Of a DNA stretch of 64,000 bases, positions 34,623-43,585 are shown piece by piece (the first letter of the stretch is position 1; every line of letters begins with the position of its first letter). A model generated the notes under the pieces. The model saw only the letters and a program-made list of their open reading frames with translations. It searched no databases and was not told the origin of the DNA. This DNA comes from an uncultured Johnsonella sp. (lineage in GTDB: Bacteria > Bacillota > Clostridia > Lachnospirales > Lachnospiraceae). Position numbers and translations under genes: made by a program. The stretch is from assembly GCA_937927235.1 (NCBI GenBank), contig CALBCM010000042.1:1-64000 (forward strand). The letters are read 5' to 3'.

Positions 34623-37148
34623 TTAATTTTTTAGCCCGGATTCTTCCGGAAACGAGCGCTTTGCTATCTCTACAGAGGCTCTTGCATCCTTGGCATAATA
34701 ATCCGCACCTATTTCCATCGCATAATCTTCTGTCAGCACCGCTCCCCCTACCCAGACTTTACAGTCGGGAGATACCGCCTTGACCGCTTCAATAGTTTCT
34801 TTCATTGAAGGCAGAGTAGTAGTCATAAGTGCAGAAAGCCCCACAAGATTTACCTTTTCATCTATAACCGCCTTGACTACCTTTTCTATAGGCACATCTC
34901 TGCCTAAGTCTATTATCCTGTAGCCATAATTTTCAAGTATTATTTTTACAATATTTTTTCCTATATCATGGATATCACCTTTAACAGTAGCAAGCACTAT
35001 CTTTCCCTTTGACATCCCCTTGCTGCTGGAATTCGCCAGTCTTTCCTTTATAAGCTCAAAAGCTTCACAGGCGGCATTTGCCGAATTTATAAGCTGGGGC
35101 AGAAAAATAATCTGTTTTTCATACTTATCCCCCACTATATCAAGTGCAGGTATCAGCTTATTATTAATAAGCTCCGTTTCGCTCATTGTTTCCAAAAGCC
35201 TTGCGGCAATCTCTCTGGTCTGTACCTTCAAGCCCTTTAATACCGCTTCTTCTATAGTCATTTCAATATTTCCATCCTGCTTTACAGCTTGATGAATTTC
35301 CTTAGATTCACTATGTGATGAAAATCTCATTATGTAATCCTGGCAATTTTCGTCCTCACCTGCCAGCACCTTATAAGAATATACCGCATTCATAAGGCTT
35401 TCAACATTGGGATTTATAATGGGCAAATCAAGACCACAGCACATAGCCTGTACTAAAAAGCTCTCTGTAATATGGCTTCTTTCCGGCAAACCAAAGGATA
35501 TATTGCTGACTCCAAGTACACAGTGCAGCCCAAGCTCGGCTTTAACCCTCCTGAGAGCGTTTAAGGTCTGTACAGCCTGCTCCTGCTGTGCTGAAACTGT
35601 AAGCGTAAGACAGTCTATGAAGACATCTTCTTTTTTCAGACCGTATTCAAGAGCCTTTTTTAATATATATTCAGCATTGTCAATCCTCTCCTGAGTGGTC
35701 TGAGGCACTCCCTTTTCGCTTAAAGCAAGCCCTATTACCGCTGCACCATATTTCCTGGCTATAGGAAGGACAATATCCAGCTTTTCATCATCGGCATTTA
35801 CCGAATTTATAATTGCCTTTCCGTTAAATGCCCTAAGCCCCGCCTCAATCGCTGCCGGATTTGAAGAATCTATCTGAAGCGGCAGTGAAACTATACCCTG
35901 AATTGCCTTTACTGTTTCAATCATAAGCGATACTTCATCCGCTCCCGGAACTCCTACATTGACATCCAGAATTTCAGCACCGCTTTCTTCCTGCTCTATA
36001 GCCATTCTGCTTATATAATCCATATCATGCTCCATAAGTGCCTGAGCAAACCTCGGTTTTCCGGTAGGGTTAAGTCTTTCGCCTATTACCCTTACCTTAT
36101 TAAGCTCCGTCATCTTTGAGGCTGAGCATATACCATAGCGGATTTTTCTGCAGCCTTTATCCGGGTTTAAGCCTACAGCATCATAATCATCGCCCTCATC
36201 AGCACTATCTCCGTCAGATGACAGCTTCTGACCATCCGAAGCCGTATTTTTATTTTTCTCAGCCGCAAGTGCATTTGTAAGCTGATTTATATAATCCGGA
36301 TTGGTTCCGCAGCAGCCTCCCATGACAAGCACCCTATATTTTTTAAACTTAAGCATGTCTTCAGTATAGCCTTCGGCACTTAAATTATATTTTCCGGTTA
36401 CCGGGTCAGGAAGCCCTGCATTAGGCTTTACTATTACCGGCAAGTCCGTCCACTGTACCAGCTCTTCTACAAATTTAAGTATTTCCTTAGGTCCAAGTGA
36501 GCAGTTAAACCCTAATGCCTCAGCTCCAAGTCCTGTAAGCACTGTCGCCATGGAGGGTATTGTAGTCCCTGTAAAGGTTCTTCCGCCGGCTTCAAAGCTC
36601 ATTGTCACCCATACCGGCAGGGAAGTATTTTCCTTAGCTGCAAGCAGTGCCGCCTTGGCATCATATAAATCGGTAAAGGTTTCAATTACTATTAAATCGG
36701 CTCCTGCTCTTTCTCCTGCTACCATCACCTCTTTATAAACTTCATAAGCCGTATCAAACGAAAGGGTTCCAAGCGGCTCAAGCAGCTCTCCTATAGGTCC
36801 CACATCAAGTGCTACCCTTACCCCCTCTTTTGCCGCCGCAGCTTTCTTTGCTATTTTTACAGAAGAAGTCACAGCCTCTACGGTTGTTATCTCACAGCCC
36901 TGCAGCTTTCTTGAATTGGCTCCAAAAGTGCAGGAATAAATCACATTGCTTCCTGCCGCTATATATTTTCTATGTACTCCCTCCACTATCTCAGGGTTAT
37001 GATAAGCAAAAATCTCCGGATGCTCCCCTGCCTTCATCCCGGCTGCCAGCAGCATGGTTCCCATGCCGCCGTCAAGTACAGTAATTTTATTTAATGGCGG
37101 AAAGCTTGAAGCATATTTATCATTGCTGTTATTAATTAAATCTTTCAT
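34623..37148 (-). CDS. metH: cobalamin-dependent methionine synthase, without activation domain
   Basis: An 841-residue methionine synthase. It has the homocysteine domain (VIYSCTFGANSRKL, zinc Cys in GFNCSLGP and GGCCGT), the pterin domain from about residue 340 (VIGERLNPTGKPRF, EILDVNVG), then the cap and B12-binding domain with D-x-H-x-x-G in VKGDIHDIGKNIVKIIL near residue 720. E. coli MetH is about 1227 residues; the missing C-terminal part is the AdoMet-binding reactivation domain, supplied here by the 37186-37860 gene. This split form is known in Clostridia. Confidence 0.93.
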   Translation of the reverse strand: MKDLINNSNDKYASSFPPLNKITVLDGGMGTMLLAAGMKAGEHPEIFAYHNPEIVEGVHRKYIAAGSNVIYSCTFGANSRKLQGCEITTVEAVTSSVKIAKKAAAAKEGVRVALDVGPIGELLEPLGTLSFDTAYEVYKEVMVAGERAGADLIVIETFTDLYDAKAALLAAKENTSLPVWVTMSFEAGGRTFTGTTIPSMATVLTGLGAEALGFNCSLGPKEILKFVEELVQWTDLPVIVKPNAGLPDPVTGKYNLSAEGYTEDMLKFKKYRVLVMGGCCGTNPDYINQLTNALAAEKNKNTASDGQKLSSDGDSADEGDDYDAVGLNPDKGCRKIRYGICSASKMTELNKVRVIGERLNPTGKPRFAQALMEHDMDYISRMAIEQEESGAEILDVNVGVPGADEVSLMIETVKAIQGIVSLPLQIDSSNPAAIEAGLRAFNGKAIINSVNADDEKLDIVLPIARKYGAAVIGLALSEKGVPQTTQERIDNAEYILKKALEYGLKKEDVFIDCLTLTVSAQQEQAVQTLNALRRVKAELGLHCVLGVSNISFGLPERSHITESFLVQAMCCGLDLPIINPNVESLMNAVYSYKVLAGEDENCQDYIMRFSSHSESKEIHQAVKQDGNIEMTIEEAVLKGLKVQTREIAARLLETMSETELINNKLIPALDIVGDKYEKQIIFLPQLINSANAACEAFELIKERLANSSSKGMSKGKIVLATVKGDIHDIGKNIVKIILENYGYRIIDLGRDVPIEKVVKAVIDEKVNLVGLSALMTTTLPSMKETIEAVKAVSPDCKVWVGGAVLTEDYAMEIGADYYAKDARASVEIAKRSFPEESGLKN

Positions 37149-37185
37149 AATTTATCTACCTGCCCTACTTTAAAATTCTTATGCC

Positions 37186-37860
37186 CTATCTCCCGCAAGT
37201 CACTCCACGTCTTAAAAACCTGCAGGCCTTGACCAGATTGCAGCCCTTGCAGCCAAGCTTTTCCTGCTTTTTTTCAGTTTCGCTTATTCCTATAATCGCC
37301 GTAACCGACTTCCTCGGTATCATTATTCCACTGTCACTCACATTGAGTCCTATACGTCTTACCGTATCAAGCAGCCTTATAAAATCTCTCTGTATCCCTA
37401 TAGGCAAATCTCCGTAGCCCGGAGAATACCTTGTAGTCAAAAAAAGCCCCTGCTTTTTATATTCTTCCCTAAATTGAGCATCTATTGTATCACATAATAC
37501 CTCTATCAGCACGCTGGCACATGAATCCATAATGACCGCATCGGATACATTTCTTACCTGAGTTCTCCTTATAATATTTTCAACACCTGCACCGAGTGTA
37601 GCTGCCATCAATATTATTTTTTTGCAGCCGGACAGATGCTTCTTTATATCATTTCCGCTGAAAAAACTGCATTCATCGGGATATGAGCCGTCGTTTTTCA
37701 TATTAAACTCGTGGCTTATATAGGCAGGCCTTGCAGCCGAATTAATCATCTCCATACAGAAATCTATCTGCCTTGACAGATTTTCATCCATATCCTGCCC
37801 CCGATATTCAAGAAATCTCAGTATCTCGCTTTTGTCTTCAGTTTTAAGTGCTATCTCCAT
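37186..37860 (-). CDS. methionine synthase reactivation-domain protein
   Basis: A 224-residue stand-alone homologue of the MetH C-terminal activation domain. RYSPGYGDLPIGIQ is the AdoMet-binding RxxxGY motif. The C-terminal CKGCNLVKACRFLRRGVTCG holds four cysteines that may bind metal. It is the first gene of the operon, 38 bp before metH, and should reactivate cob(II)alamin MetH using AdoMet and a flavodoxin or ferredoxin. The promoter is at 37890-37918. Confidence 0.88.
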   Translation of the reverse strand: MEIALKTEDKSEILRFLEYRGQDMDENLSRQIDFCMEMINSAARPAYISHEFNMKNDGSYPDECSFFSGNDIKKHLSGCKKIILMAATLGAGVENIIRRTQVRNVSDAVIMDSCASVLIEVLCDTIDAQFREEYKKQGLFLTTRYSPGYGDLPIGIQRDFIRLLDTVRRIGLNVSDSGIMIPRKSVTAIIGISETEKKQEKLGCKGCNLVKACRFLRRGVTCGR

Positions 37861-37889
37861 ATATAATAAATTTCCTTTCTTACTGAAAT

Positions 37890-37918
37890 ATCATAATATA
37901 CTATCAATAAAAGGGCAA
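37890..37918 (-). promoter_or_regulatory. promoter of the methionine operon
   Basis: On the minus strand TTGCCC (37918-37913) and TATGAT (37895-37890) are separated by 17 bp, about 30 bp before the first start codon. I see no SAM or cobalamin riboswitch between promoter and gene. Confidence 0.5.
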
Positions 37919-37945
37919 GCTGTGAATATAAAATAAGCTGCTGAC

Positions 37946-37989
37946 AATAAAACGCCGGAACCGGCATTTTCCGGTTCCGGCGTTTTATT
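37946..37989. terminator. 19-bp perfect bidirectional terminator
   Basis: Arms 37946-37964 and 37971-37989 are exact inverse complements with loop CATTTT. It follows the ABC ATPase gene by 20 bp and separates the tryptophan importer from the methionine operon. Confidence 0.85.
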
Positions 37990-38008
37990 ACTTTATAAAA
38001 TACCAAGT

Positions 38009-38797
38009 TTAGGACAATAAGCTCCTGTCAGACAGCACCTCATCAGTAGAAGCATAGAGCTTCATTATATCCTGTACCGTCATATACCTTCTTTCCTCTC
38101 CCTCAAGCACCTTAATTATGCTGCCGCCTGCCATAACCAGAGTTTTATTGCCATATTCCATAGCATTTTGTATATTATGAGTTATCATAAGTGTAGGAAT
38201 CTTATCTTTTTCAACTATTTTTTTTGTAATTTCAAGTATCTGCCTGCTTGTTTTGGGGTCAAGTGCTGCTGTATGCTCATCAAGCAGAAGAAGCTCAGGA
38301 GTTTCAAGGGTTGCCATTAAAAGTGTGAGCGCCTGTCTTTGTCCTCCGCTTAAAAGCCCGACCTCCGATTTAAGTCGGTTTTCCAGCCCAAGTCCAAGCT
38401 CTGCACAGACCTCCTGAAAAAGCCTTCTGTCCTTTTTCCTTACTCCGAAGCCGAATCTTATACTCTTTCCTCTGCTGTAAGCGAGTCCCAAATTTTCCTC
38501 TATAGTCATGTGAGGAGCAGTCCCCTTAAGCGGATCTTGGAAAAGCCTGCCTATAAATCTTGCTCTCCTGTGCTCAGGCATATAGGTTATATCCTTCCCA
38601 TTGTTTAATATGCTGCCTTCTTCAACCTCTATACTGCCTGCTATAGAATTGAGCAGAGTACTTTTGCCTGCACCGTTGCTGCCTATTACAGTAACAAAAT
38701 CTCCCTTATTGAGAGCAAGGTTAATACCTTCAAGTGCAGTTTTTTCATTTACGGTATTTTTATCAAATACTACTTTAAGATTTTTTACTTCCAGCAT
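38009..38797 (-). CDS. TrpXYZ-type ABC transporter ATPase
   Basis: A 262-residue ATPase: Walker A GSNGAGKST, signature LLSGGQRQALTLL, Walker B LLLLDEHTAALDPK. It has DEHT where most ABC proteins have DEPT, as is common in this family. It shares an operon with a permease of the branched-chain amino-acid type and a PF04392-type binding protein, all behind a tRNA-Trp T-box. That fixes tryptophan as the likely substrate. It overlaps the permease gene by 23 bp. Confidence 0.85.
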   Translation of the reverse strand: MLEVKNLKVVFDKNTVNEKTALEGINLALNKGDFVTVIGSNGAGKSTLLNSIAGSIEVEEGSILNNGKDITYMPEHRRARFIGRLFQDPLKGTAPHMTIEENLGLAYSRGKSIRFGFGVRKKDRRLFQEVCAELGLGLENRLKSEVGLLSGGQRQALTLLMATLETPELLLLDEHTAALDPKTSRQILEITKKIVEKDKIPTLMITHNIQNAMEYGNKTLVMAGGSIIKVLEGEERRYMTVQDIMKLYASTDEVLSDRSLLS

Positions 38798-39683
38798 AAC
38801 GCTTCCTCCATTTTAAGAACTCAGGCTTTATCAGAGGCAGGCTTATCGCCACAACTGCCATCACCGCACTAAAGAGCTTAAGCCCTGTCACGGGAAGTCC
38901 AAGCTGATAGGCTTTTGCCAGCATTACACGATAAATTACAGCTCCGACACAAACTGCTATAAGGTTTCTAAGTATGCCCTTTCTGCCTATAATCGCTTCA
39001 CCTATAATTATGCTTGCAAGAGCGAGAACAAGCATGCCTACACCTACGCCATGAGCGGCATTGCCGTTATACTGTGCATAGATTGCTCCTGAAAAGGCTA
39101 CAAGTGCATTGCAAAGTGCAAAGCCCAGTATCTTCATAGCATCGGTATTTATGCTTGAGCTTCTTACCATAGCTTCATTGTCCCCTGTAGCTCTTAGAGA
39201 AAGCCCTATTTGAGTTTTTAAAAATACATATATAAATATTACCAGCACTGCAGCTATAAACAATAAAAATAAAAATCTTCCAAATGAAAATCCGTTAATT
39301 ACAAGCTTATCTTCTGCAAAAGTAAAAATGGTAGGCTTGCCGTAAAAATTTATAGTAGGACTTTCTCCCATAATCATAAGATTTATAGAATAAAGACCTG
39401 TCATCGTAAGTATTCCGGCAAGTATCTCATGTATCTTAAGCTTGGTATGAAGTATGCCGGTAACTATACCTGCTGCAGTGCCACCCGCAACCCCCATAAT
39501 AATCCCTGTCAGAGGCCGCCCTGCCACGGTCCACACCGCACTGTAGGCAAGACCTGTGACAAAGCTGCCGTCAACGGTAAGGTCAGGTAAATCCAGTACT
39601 CTAAAAGCTATAAATAATCCTAAAGCAAGTATGGCAAATATAAGTCCAAGCTCCACACTCTGCATTAATGTTGAAAAAGCCAT
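38775..39683 (-). CDS. TrpXYZ-type ABC transporter permease
   Basis: A 302-residue permease of the LivH/BPD_transp_2 type with about eight membrane segments. DLPDLTVDGSFVTG near residue 31 is the conserved entry motif. GLSLRATGDNEAMVRSSSINTDAMKILGFALCNAL is the EAA-like coupling loop. A single permease gene implies a homodimer. It lies between the binding-protein and ATPase genes of the T-box-controlled operon. Confidence 0.87.
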   Translation of the reverse strand: MAFSTLMQSVELGLIFAILALGLFIAFRVLDLPDLTVDGSFVTGLAYSAVWTVAGRPLTGIIMGVAGGTAAGIVTGILHTKLKIHEILAGILTMTGLYSINLMIMGESPTINFYGKPTIFTFAEDKLVINGFSFGRFLFLLFIAAVLVIFIYVFLKTQIGLSLRATGDNEAMVRSSSINTDAMKILGFALCNALVAFSGAIYAQYNGNAAHGVGVGMLVLALASIIIGEAIIGRKGILRNLIAVCVGAVIYRVMLAKAYQLGLPVTGLKLFSAVMAVVAISLPLIKPEFLKWRKRYAGSKKS

Positions 39684-39702
39684 TTTTATTATCCTTTAAT
39701 CA

Positions 39703-40779
39703 TTATTGGTTATTTTTAATTTCTTTAAATCTCGCATCATTTCTTATACTGTCAGGGATTTCAATTCCAAGTGCCTTTGCAGTATCAGTATTTACATAAA
39801 TATATAAATCATCCTTAAATACTTTTACCGGGATGTCTTCCACCTTTTCACCCTTAAGCACTCTGTCGACCATGCGTGCAGTTTCTTTTCCAAGGTCGGT
39901 ATAATCGATGCCGAGAGTAGCAAAGCCTCCGTCCATTACCATAGAATCGGCACCCACATAGACAGGTTTTTTTGCCGCAACCGCCTCTTTCATAAGTACA
40001 GGCATAGCTTCAGCTACAGTATTGTCATTTGCCACAAAAAGCATATCAACCTTTTCCAATATTGTATTTGCTGCCATCTGTAAATCGGCACTTGAAGAAA
40101 TGCTGGTTTCTTCAAGTTTTAAATTATTGCTCTCACAAAATTCCTTAAGCTTGGCAAGGTTGCTCACCGAATTATCTTCTCCAGAATTATAGATATAACC
40201 CACACTCTTTACCTTTGGAGTTATTTCCAAAGCCAGCTCCATAATCTTATCAACATTCACCGCATCAGTAGTACCGGTCATTCCCTTGTCAGTCACTTCA
40301 TAATCGGTCACGACTCCGGCTTTTACAGGGTCCGTCACTGCACAAAAGATTACCGGAGTATCTTTTGCAAGAGCCATAGCTCCCTGTGCTACCGGAGTAG
40401 TTATCGCAACCACCGCATCCTGCTTATCACCCTCAAAATTCTGTACTATGGTAGGTATGTTTGACATTTCTCCATTTGCATTTTTAAAAGTAATAATACA
40501 GTTTTCTCCGTCTTTATAGCCAAGCTCCTCCAGCTCTTTAGAAAAAGAATCATAAATTATATTTAGTGAAGTATGCTCCATAAGCTGTATGACACCTATC
40601 TTAGGCAGAGCCTGCCGATCTGATTTTTCCATACTGCTGCTTTGAGCAGATTTTGCACCTTCATTCTGAGAGGCTGCCGTATCCGATTTCGGAGTACAGC
40701 CTGAAGCTGCAAAAGCCGCTGCCGCTATTAAAATACTGCATGCCATCTTTTTAAATATACCTTTTTTTAATAAACTCAT
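39703..40779 (-). CDS. TrpXYZ-type substrate-binding lipoprotein
   Basis: A 358-residue lipoprotein: signal peptide with lipobox AASGC at residues 24-28, then a Ser/Gln-rich linker. The two-lobe ABC substrate-binding domain (PF04392 type) contains KIGVIQLMEHTSLN, VAITTPVAQGA, VIFCAVTDPVKAGVV and GYIYNSGEDNS. Members of this family bind aromatic amino acids, and the tRNA-Trp T-box ahead of it points to tryptophan. It is the first gene of the operon. Confidence 0.87.
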   Translation of the reverse strand: MSLLKKGIFKKMACSILIAAAAFAASGCTPKSDTAASQNEGAKSAQSSSMEKSDRQALPKIGVIQLMEHTSLNIIYDSFSKELEELGYKDGENCIITFKNANGEMSNIPTIVQNFEGDKQDAVVAITTPVAQGAMALAKDTPVIFCAVTDPVKAGVVTDYEVTDKGMTGTTDAVNVDKIMELALEITPKVKSVGYIYNSGEDNSVSNLAKLKEFCESNNLKLEETSISSSADLQMAANTILEKVDMLFVANDNTVAEAMPVLMKEAVAAKKPVYVGADSMVMDGGFATLGIDYTDLGKETARMVDRVLKGEKVEDIPVKVFKDDLYIYVNTDTAKALGIEIPDSIRNDARFKEIKNNQ

Positions 40780-40832
40780 TTTTCTATTCTCCTTTAAACA
40801 TTATTAGCTGCATTGACATAAAAAATTGTATA

Positions 40833-41083
40833 AAAAAAGCCTGCCCTTATAAAAGGACAAGCATTGCCTGCGGTACCACCTTTTTTAGTACATTAAATAC
40901 TCTCTCTTATGAAAATGCCATCACATCTTCTGCTCTTTAACGGAAGCTGCCGTACTGAGATACTCGCTTTCGCTTTCATCAGTCCCTCATGGGTCCATTT
41001 ACAAATCGTCATCTCTATCGGATTTCCAGCAGCACCGACTCTCTGTAAGCGACTAAAATGTTTTATCTCCCAATCAACGGTTT
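40833..41083 (-). promoter_or_regulatory. T-box riboswitch with tryptophan specifier
   Basis: Read on the minus strand, the leader has the stem I opening AGAGAGTCGGTGCTG. The specifier loop is GTAAATGGACCCATGAGGG, with codon TGG (tryptophan) about 41000-40994. The T-box AAAAAGGTGGTACCGCAGG is at 40886-40867. A terminator hairpin, GCTTGTCCTTTTATAAGGGCAGGC with a T-run, follows at 40863-40833. Uncharged tRNA-Trp should pair with the specifier and T-box and let transcription of the ABC importer proceed. Confidence 0.9.
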
Positions 41084-41089
41084 CAGAAA

Positions 41090-41118
41090 ATGATACACTA
41101 AAAAATTAAAGCTGTCAA
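41090..41118 (-). promoter_or_regulatory. promoter of the T-box operon
   Basis: On the minus strand TTGACA (41118-41113) and TATCAT (41095-41090) are spaced by exactly 17 bp, just before the T-box leader. Confidence 0.8.
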
Positions 41119-41129
41119 CACTTTTTGAT

Positions 41130-42251
41130 TTACATTTGGTTTCTTGCTTCATTAATTTCCTTAATCAACAGCTGCACATTCCTTTTTATTCCATCAAACG
41201 CCCCGTATTCCAAAGCCTTTAATACAAGCATCCCAAGAGGAATCGCCACTATCATTCCGCCTATCCCCGAATATCTGTAGCCTATGTAAAGAAAGACAAG
41301 TGTATAAAGTGCCGGCATACCTATGGAATCGCCTACAAGCTTAGGCTGTATAAACTGCCTCAATGCCTGCGTAATTATATAAAGCAGTGCCAGTGCAAAA
41401 GCATACATATATTTTGCCGATATCAGCTTTAAAACCGCCCAGGGTATTAATACCGTACCGGTGCCGAATATGGGCAGAAAATCCAAAAAGGCTATAAACA
41501 AAGCTGCGGCAGCAAAATATTTTATCCGCAGTATATAAAAGCCTGCGGCAAGAACTGCCGCTACTACAAGCATAATTTTAAATTGTGCAGCAAAATATCC
41601 CTTTATAAGCCTTTTAAAATCTCTTATAATAAGCTTCCTGTATTTTAAAGCACTCTCAGGCACCATCGAATTTAATTTCAGCCTAATATTATTCATGTCA
41701 GCAGTAAAAAAATAGGCGGCAAGTATTGTAACCACAGTGTAGACCAATAGGTTAGGAAGCTTTTTTACCATCCCCCCGGCCGCTTCTGCGGTAGGCAGTG
41801 CCAGGTTTTTGATAATAGTCCCCACTGAGCTGTTTAGATTTGAAGCCGCCTCAGATAAAAGCCGCTTTTTATCAGGAGCTATGATATCAAATCTTGCAAA
41901 AAGCGCGCTCAAGGTCTGAGTTAAATCACTGCTCATGCTCTCATATAAGCTGGGCAGCAGATTAATAAATCTTCCAAGCAGCATAAAAGCCGAAGAAACA
42001 ATAAGATATAAGATTCCTATTATCAGGCATAAAACAAACACTATGATAAGAATGGAGCCGTGCTTCCTGTGTATTTTAATTCTTCCCTCCAAAAATTTAA
42101 CTACAGGGTTTGCCGCCATTGCAATAATCCAGGCAATAATAAAAGGCATGAAGTATTTTATTAAAAATATACCGCAAAAAGCAGTGATAAACGTCATGAG
42201 TACAGGAATTAATATATTTATCAGAAGCAGTAATATACGTTTTATCCGCAT
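41130..42251 (-). CDS. AI-2E family transporter
   Basis: A 373-residue membrane protein of the AI-2E/YdiK permease family with about seven or eight membrane segments. The C-terminal half holds DFLPIFGTGTVLIPWAVLKLI and GDSIGMPALYTLVFLYIGYRYSGIGGMIVAIPLGM, the conserved family signature. Members export or regulate diverse small molecules; the substrate is unknown. It is the last gene of the run that starts with ptsH, or its own unit after the polymerase-like gene (32-bp gap). Confidence 0.85.
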   Translation of the reverse strand: MRIKRILLLLINILIPVLMTFITAFCGIFLIKYFMPFIIAWIIAMAANPVVKFLEGRIKIHRKHGSILIIVFVLCLIIGILYLIVSSAFMLLGRFINLLPSLYESMSSDLTQTLSALFARFDIIAPDKKRLLSEAASNLNSSVGTIIKNLALPTAEAAGGMVKKLPNLLVYTVVTILAAYFFTADMNNIRLKLNSMVPESALKYRKLIIRDFKRLIKGYFAAQFKIMLVVAAVLAAGFYILRIKYFAAAALFIAFLDFLPIFGTGTVLIPWAVLKLISAKYMYAFALALLYIITQALRQFIQPKLVGDSIGMPALYTLVFLYIGYRYSGIGGMIVAIPLGMLVLKALEYGAFDGIKRNVQLLIKEINEARNQM

Positions 42252-42283
42252 AAAAATTCTCCTCTAGCTTAAAATATTAATTA

Positions 42284-43585
42284 TTATACGGTTTTCTTTA
42301 TTTTTATTCCATAGCAATAATATGCCACATACAGCACCGCAGTAACTCCGAGGTAAAACCAGGTGGCAGGATTTGAAAACCAGGTGGTAAAAAACGCAAA
42401 TAAAAAATATACGGCAAACTGGCTGTAAAATAAAAAGCTTATCGGATTGTTATCTGCCAGCCTTTCAAGCTTACAGGCTATAAAGCCCAAAATTACCGCA
42501 AAGCCTACGATGCCTGCAATGCCGAAATCGTAATAGGCATCATAAAAAAGGGTCAGCGTACTAAGCTCGGTTTTAGTGGTGTAAAGCGGAAAATTTACAA
42601 GCTCAGGAAATTTAAATTTCAGCCCGGTAAGTGCAAAAAAGGGGAAAAGCAGCTTAAGTCCGAAAGAATGTGCCGGAAGCCTTGTAATAAGCTCATTAAA
42701 ATTATCGTAATTATTCGCTATATAAATATAGGGCTGACTTATAAATATAGGCAGCTTCCATTTCATCTCAAAAATAGAATTAAGATAAGAGATATTATGA
42801 CTTCTTGCAACAGTCAGCACTATATAAACCGGAATTATAATGCAGATTGCCGGCAAAATAAGCTTTTTTACTGAAATATCCCTTCTGATACGTAAAAAAC
42901 ATATCCCGGCAAGCATTATCGCAAATATAAACTGAAATCTGGAAACACATAGCAACGGGATACTAAGAGCTATAAAGTTGGAGACTCCCAGCACCAGCTT
43001 ATCAACCAATTCAATATGCAGCCGGTAATTTACATAAATCACCGACAAAGCAGGGACAAGCACACACATTACAGTGAAATAATGCAGCCCTGAAATATGA
43101 AAATAGGAATAGGCGTGAGGAACTCCTCTGGTAAAAAGCGGAATAAATCTAAGCATACTTACCTCAATCACAAAAGCAATCAGCGAAGTAAGGCTTATTA
43201 CCGATATGGCATAAAGAATTATATTCATATTTTCAGACTTAAGTGCTTCAGCATCCTTATTTTTTTTATCTGCCGCAGCAGTGTCTGAGTGTGCCTTTGC
43301 AAAATCAAAGCTTAAATAAAAGCAAGTAAAGGCAAGGAAAAAGCAAAGCCAGGTAAGCAGCTGCCAGTCTTTTTGAAGATATGACAATTTAAGGCAGGAT
43401 AACCCCTGCCCCCCCACAAAGCTTAACGAAAATAAGCCTCTTAAATTAATTATATTTCCCGATTTTATGCGCTCGCTATTAAATAAATATAAAGCCGCAG
43501 CTATTAAAAGAATCCCGGATACAGCATAAAGCTGTATCCGGGCAGTTAAAAATGCTGCCAGATAAGATATTATATAAATCAGCAT
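42284..43585 (-). CDS. Wzy-like O-antigen / polysaccharide polymerase
   Basis: A 433-residue protein with about ten to twelve membrane segments and a large extracellular loop (about residues 230-320), the layout of Wzy-type oligosaccharide-repeat polymerases. SFGLKLLFPFFALTGLKF and DAYYDFGIAGIVGFAVILGF match the family in pattern. Its start overlaps the end of ptsI by seven bases. It has no glycan-synthesis neighbours here, so either it serves a remote cluster or it is another membrane enzyme. The assignment is by topology and weak motifs. Confidence 0.6.
   Translation of the reverse strand: MLIYIISYLAAFLTARIQLYAVSGILLIAAALYLFNSERIKSGNIINLRGLFSLSFVGGQGLSCLKLSYLQKDWQLLTWLCFFLAFTCFYLSFDFAKAHSDTAAADKKNKDAEALKSENMNIILYAISVISLTSLIAFVIEVSMLRFIPLFTRGVPHAYSYFHISGLHYFTVMCVLVPALSVIYVNYRLHIELVDKLVLGVSNFIALSIPLLCVSRFQFIFAIMLAGICFLRIRRDISVKKLILPAICIIIPVYIVLTVARSHNISYLNSIFEMKWKLPIFISQPYIYIANNYDNFNELITRLPAHSFGLKLLFPFFALTGLKFKFPELVNFPLYTTKTELSTLTLFYDAYYDFGIAGIVGFAVILGFIACKLERLADNNPISFLFYSQFAVYFLFAFFTTWFSNPATWFYLGVTAVLYVAYYCYGIKIKKTV

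Noticed and set aside
37861..37945. SAM or cobalamin riboswitch of the methionine operon
   Set aside because: The promoter lies about 30 bp from the start codon, leaving no room for either element.
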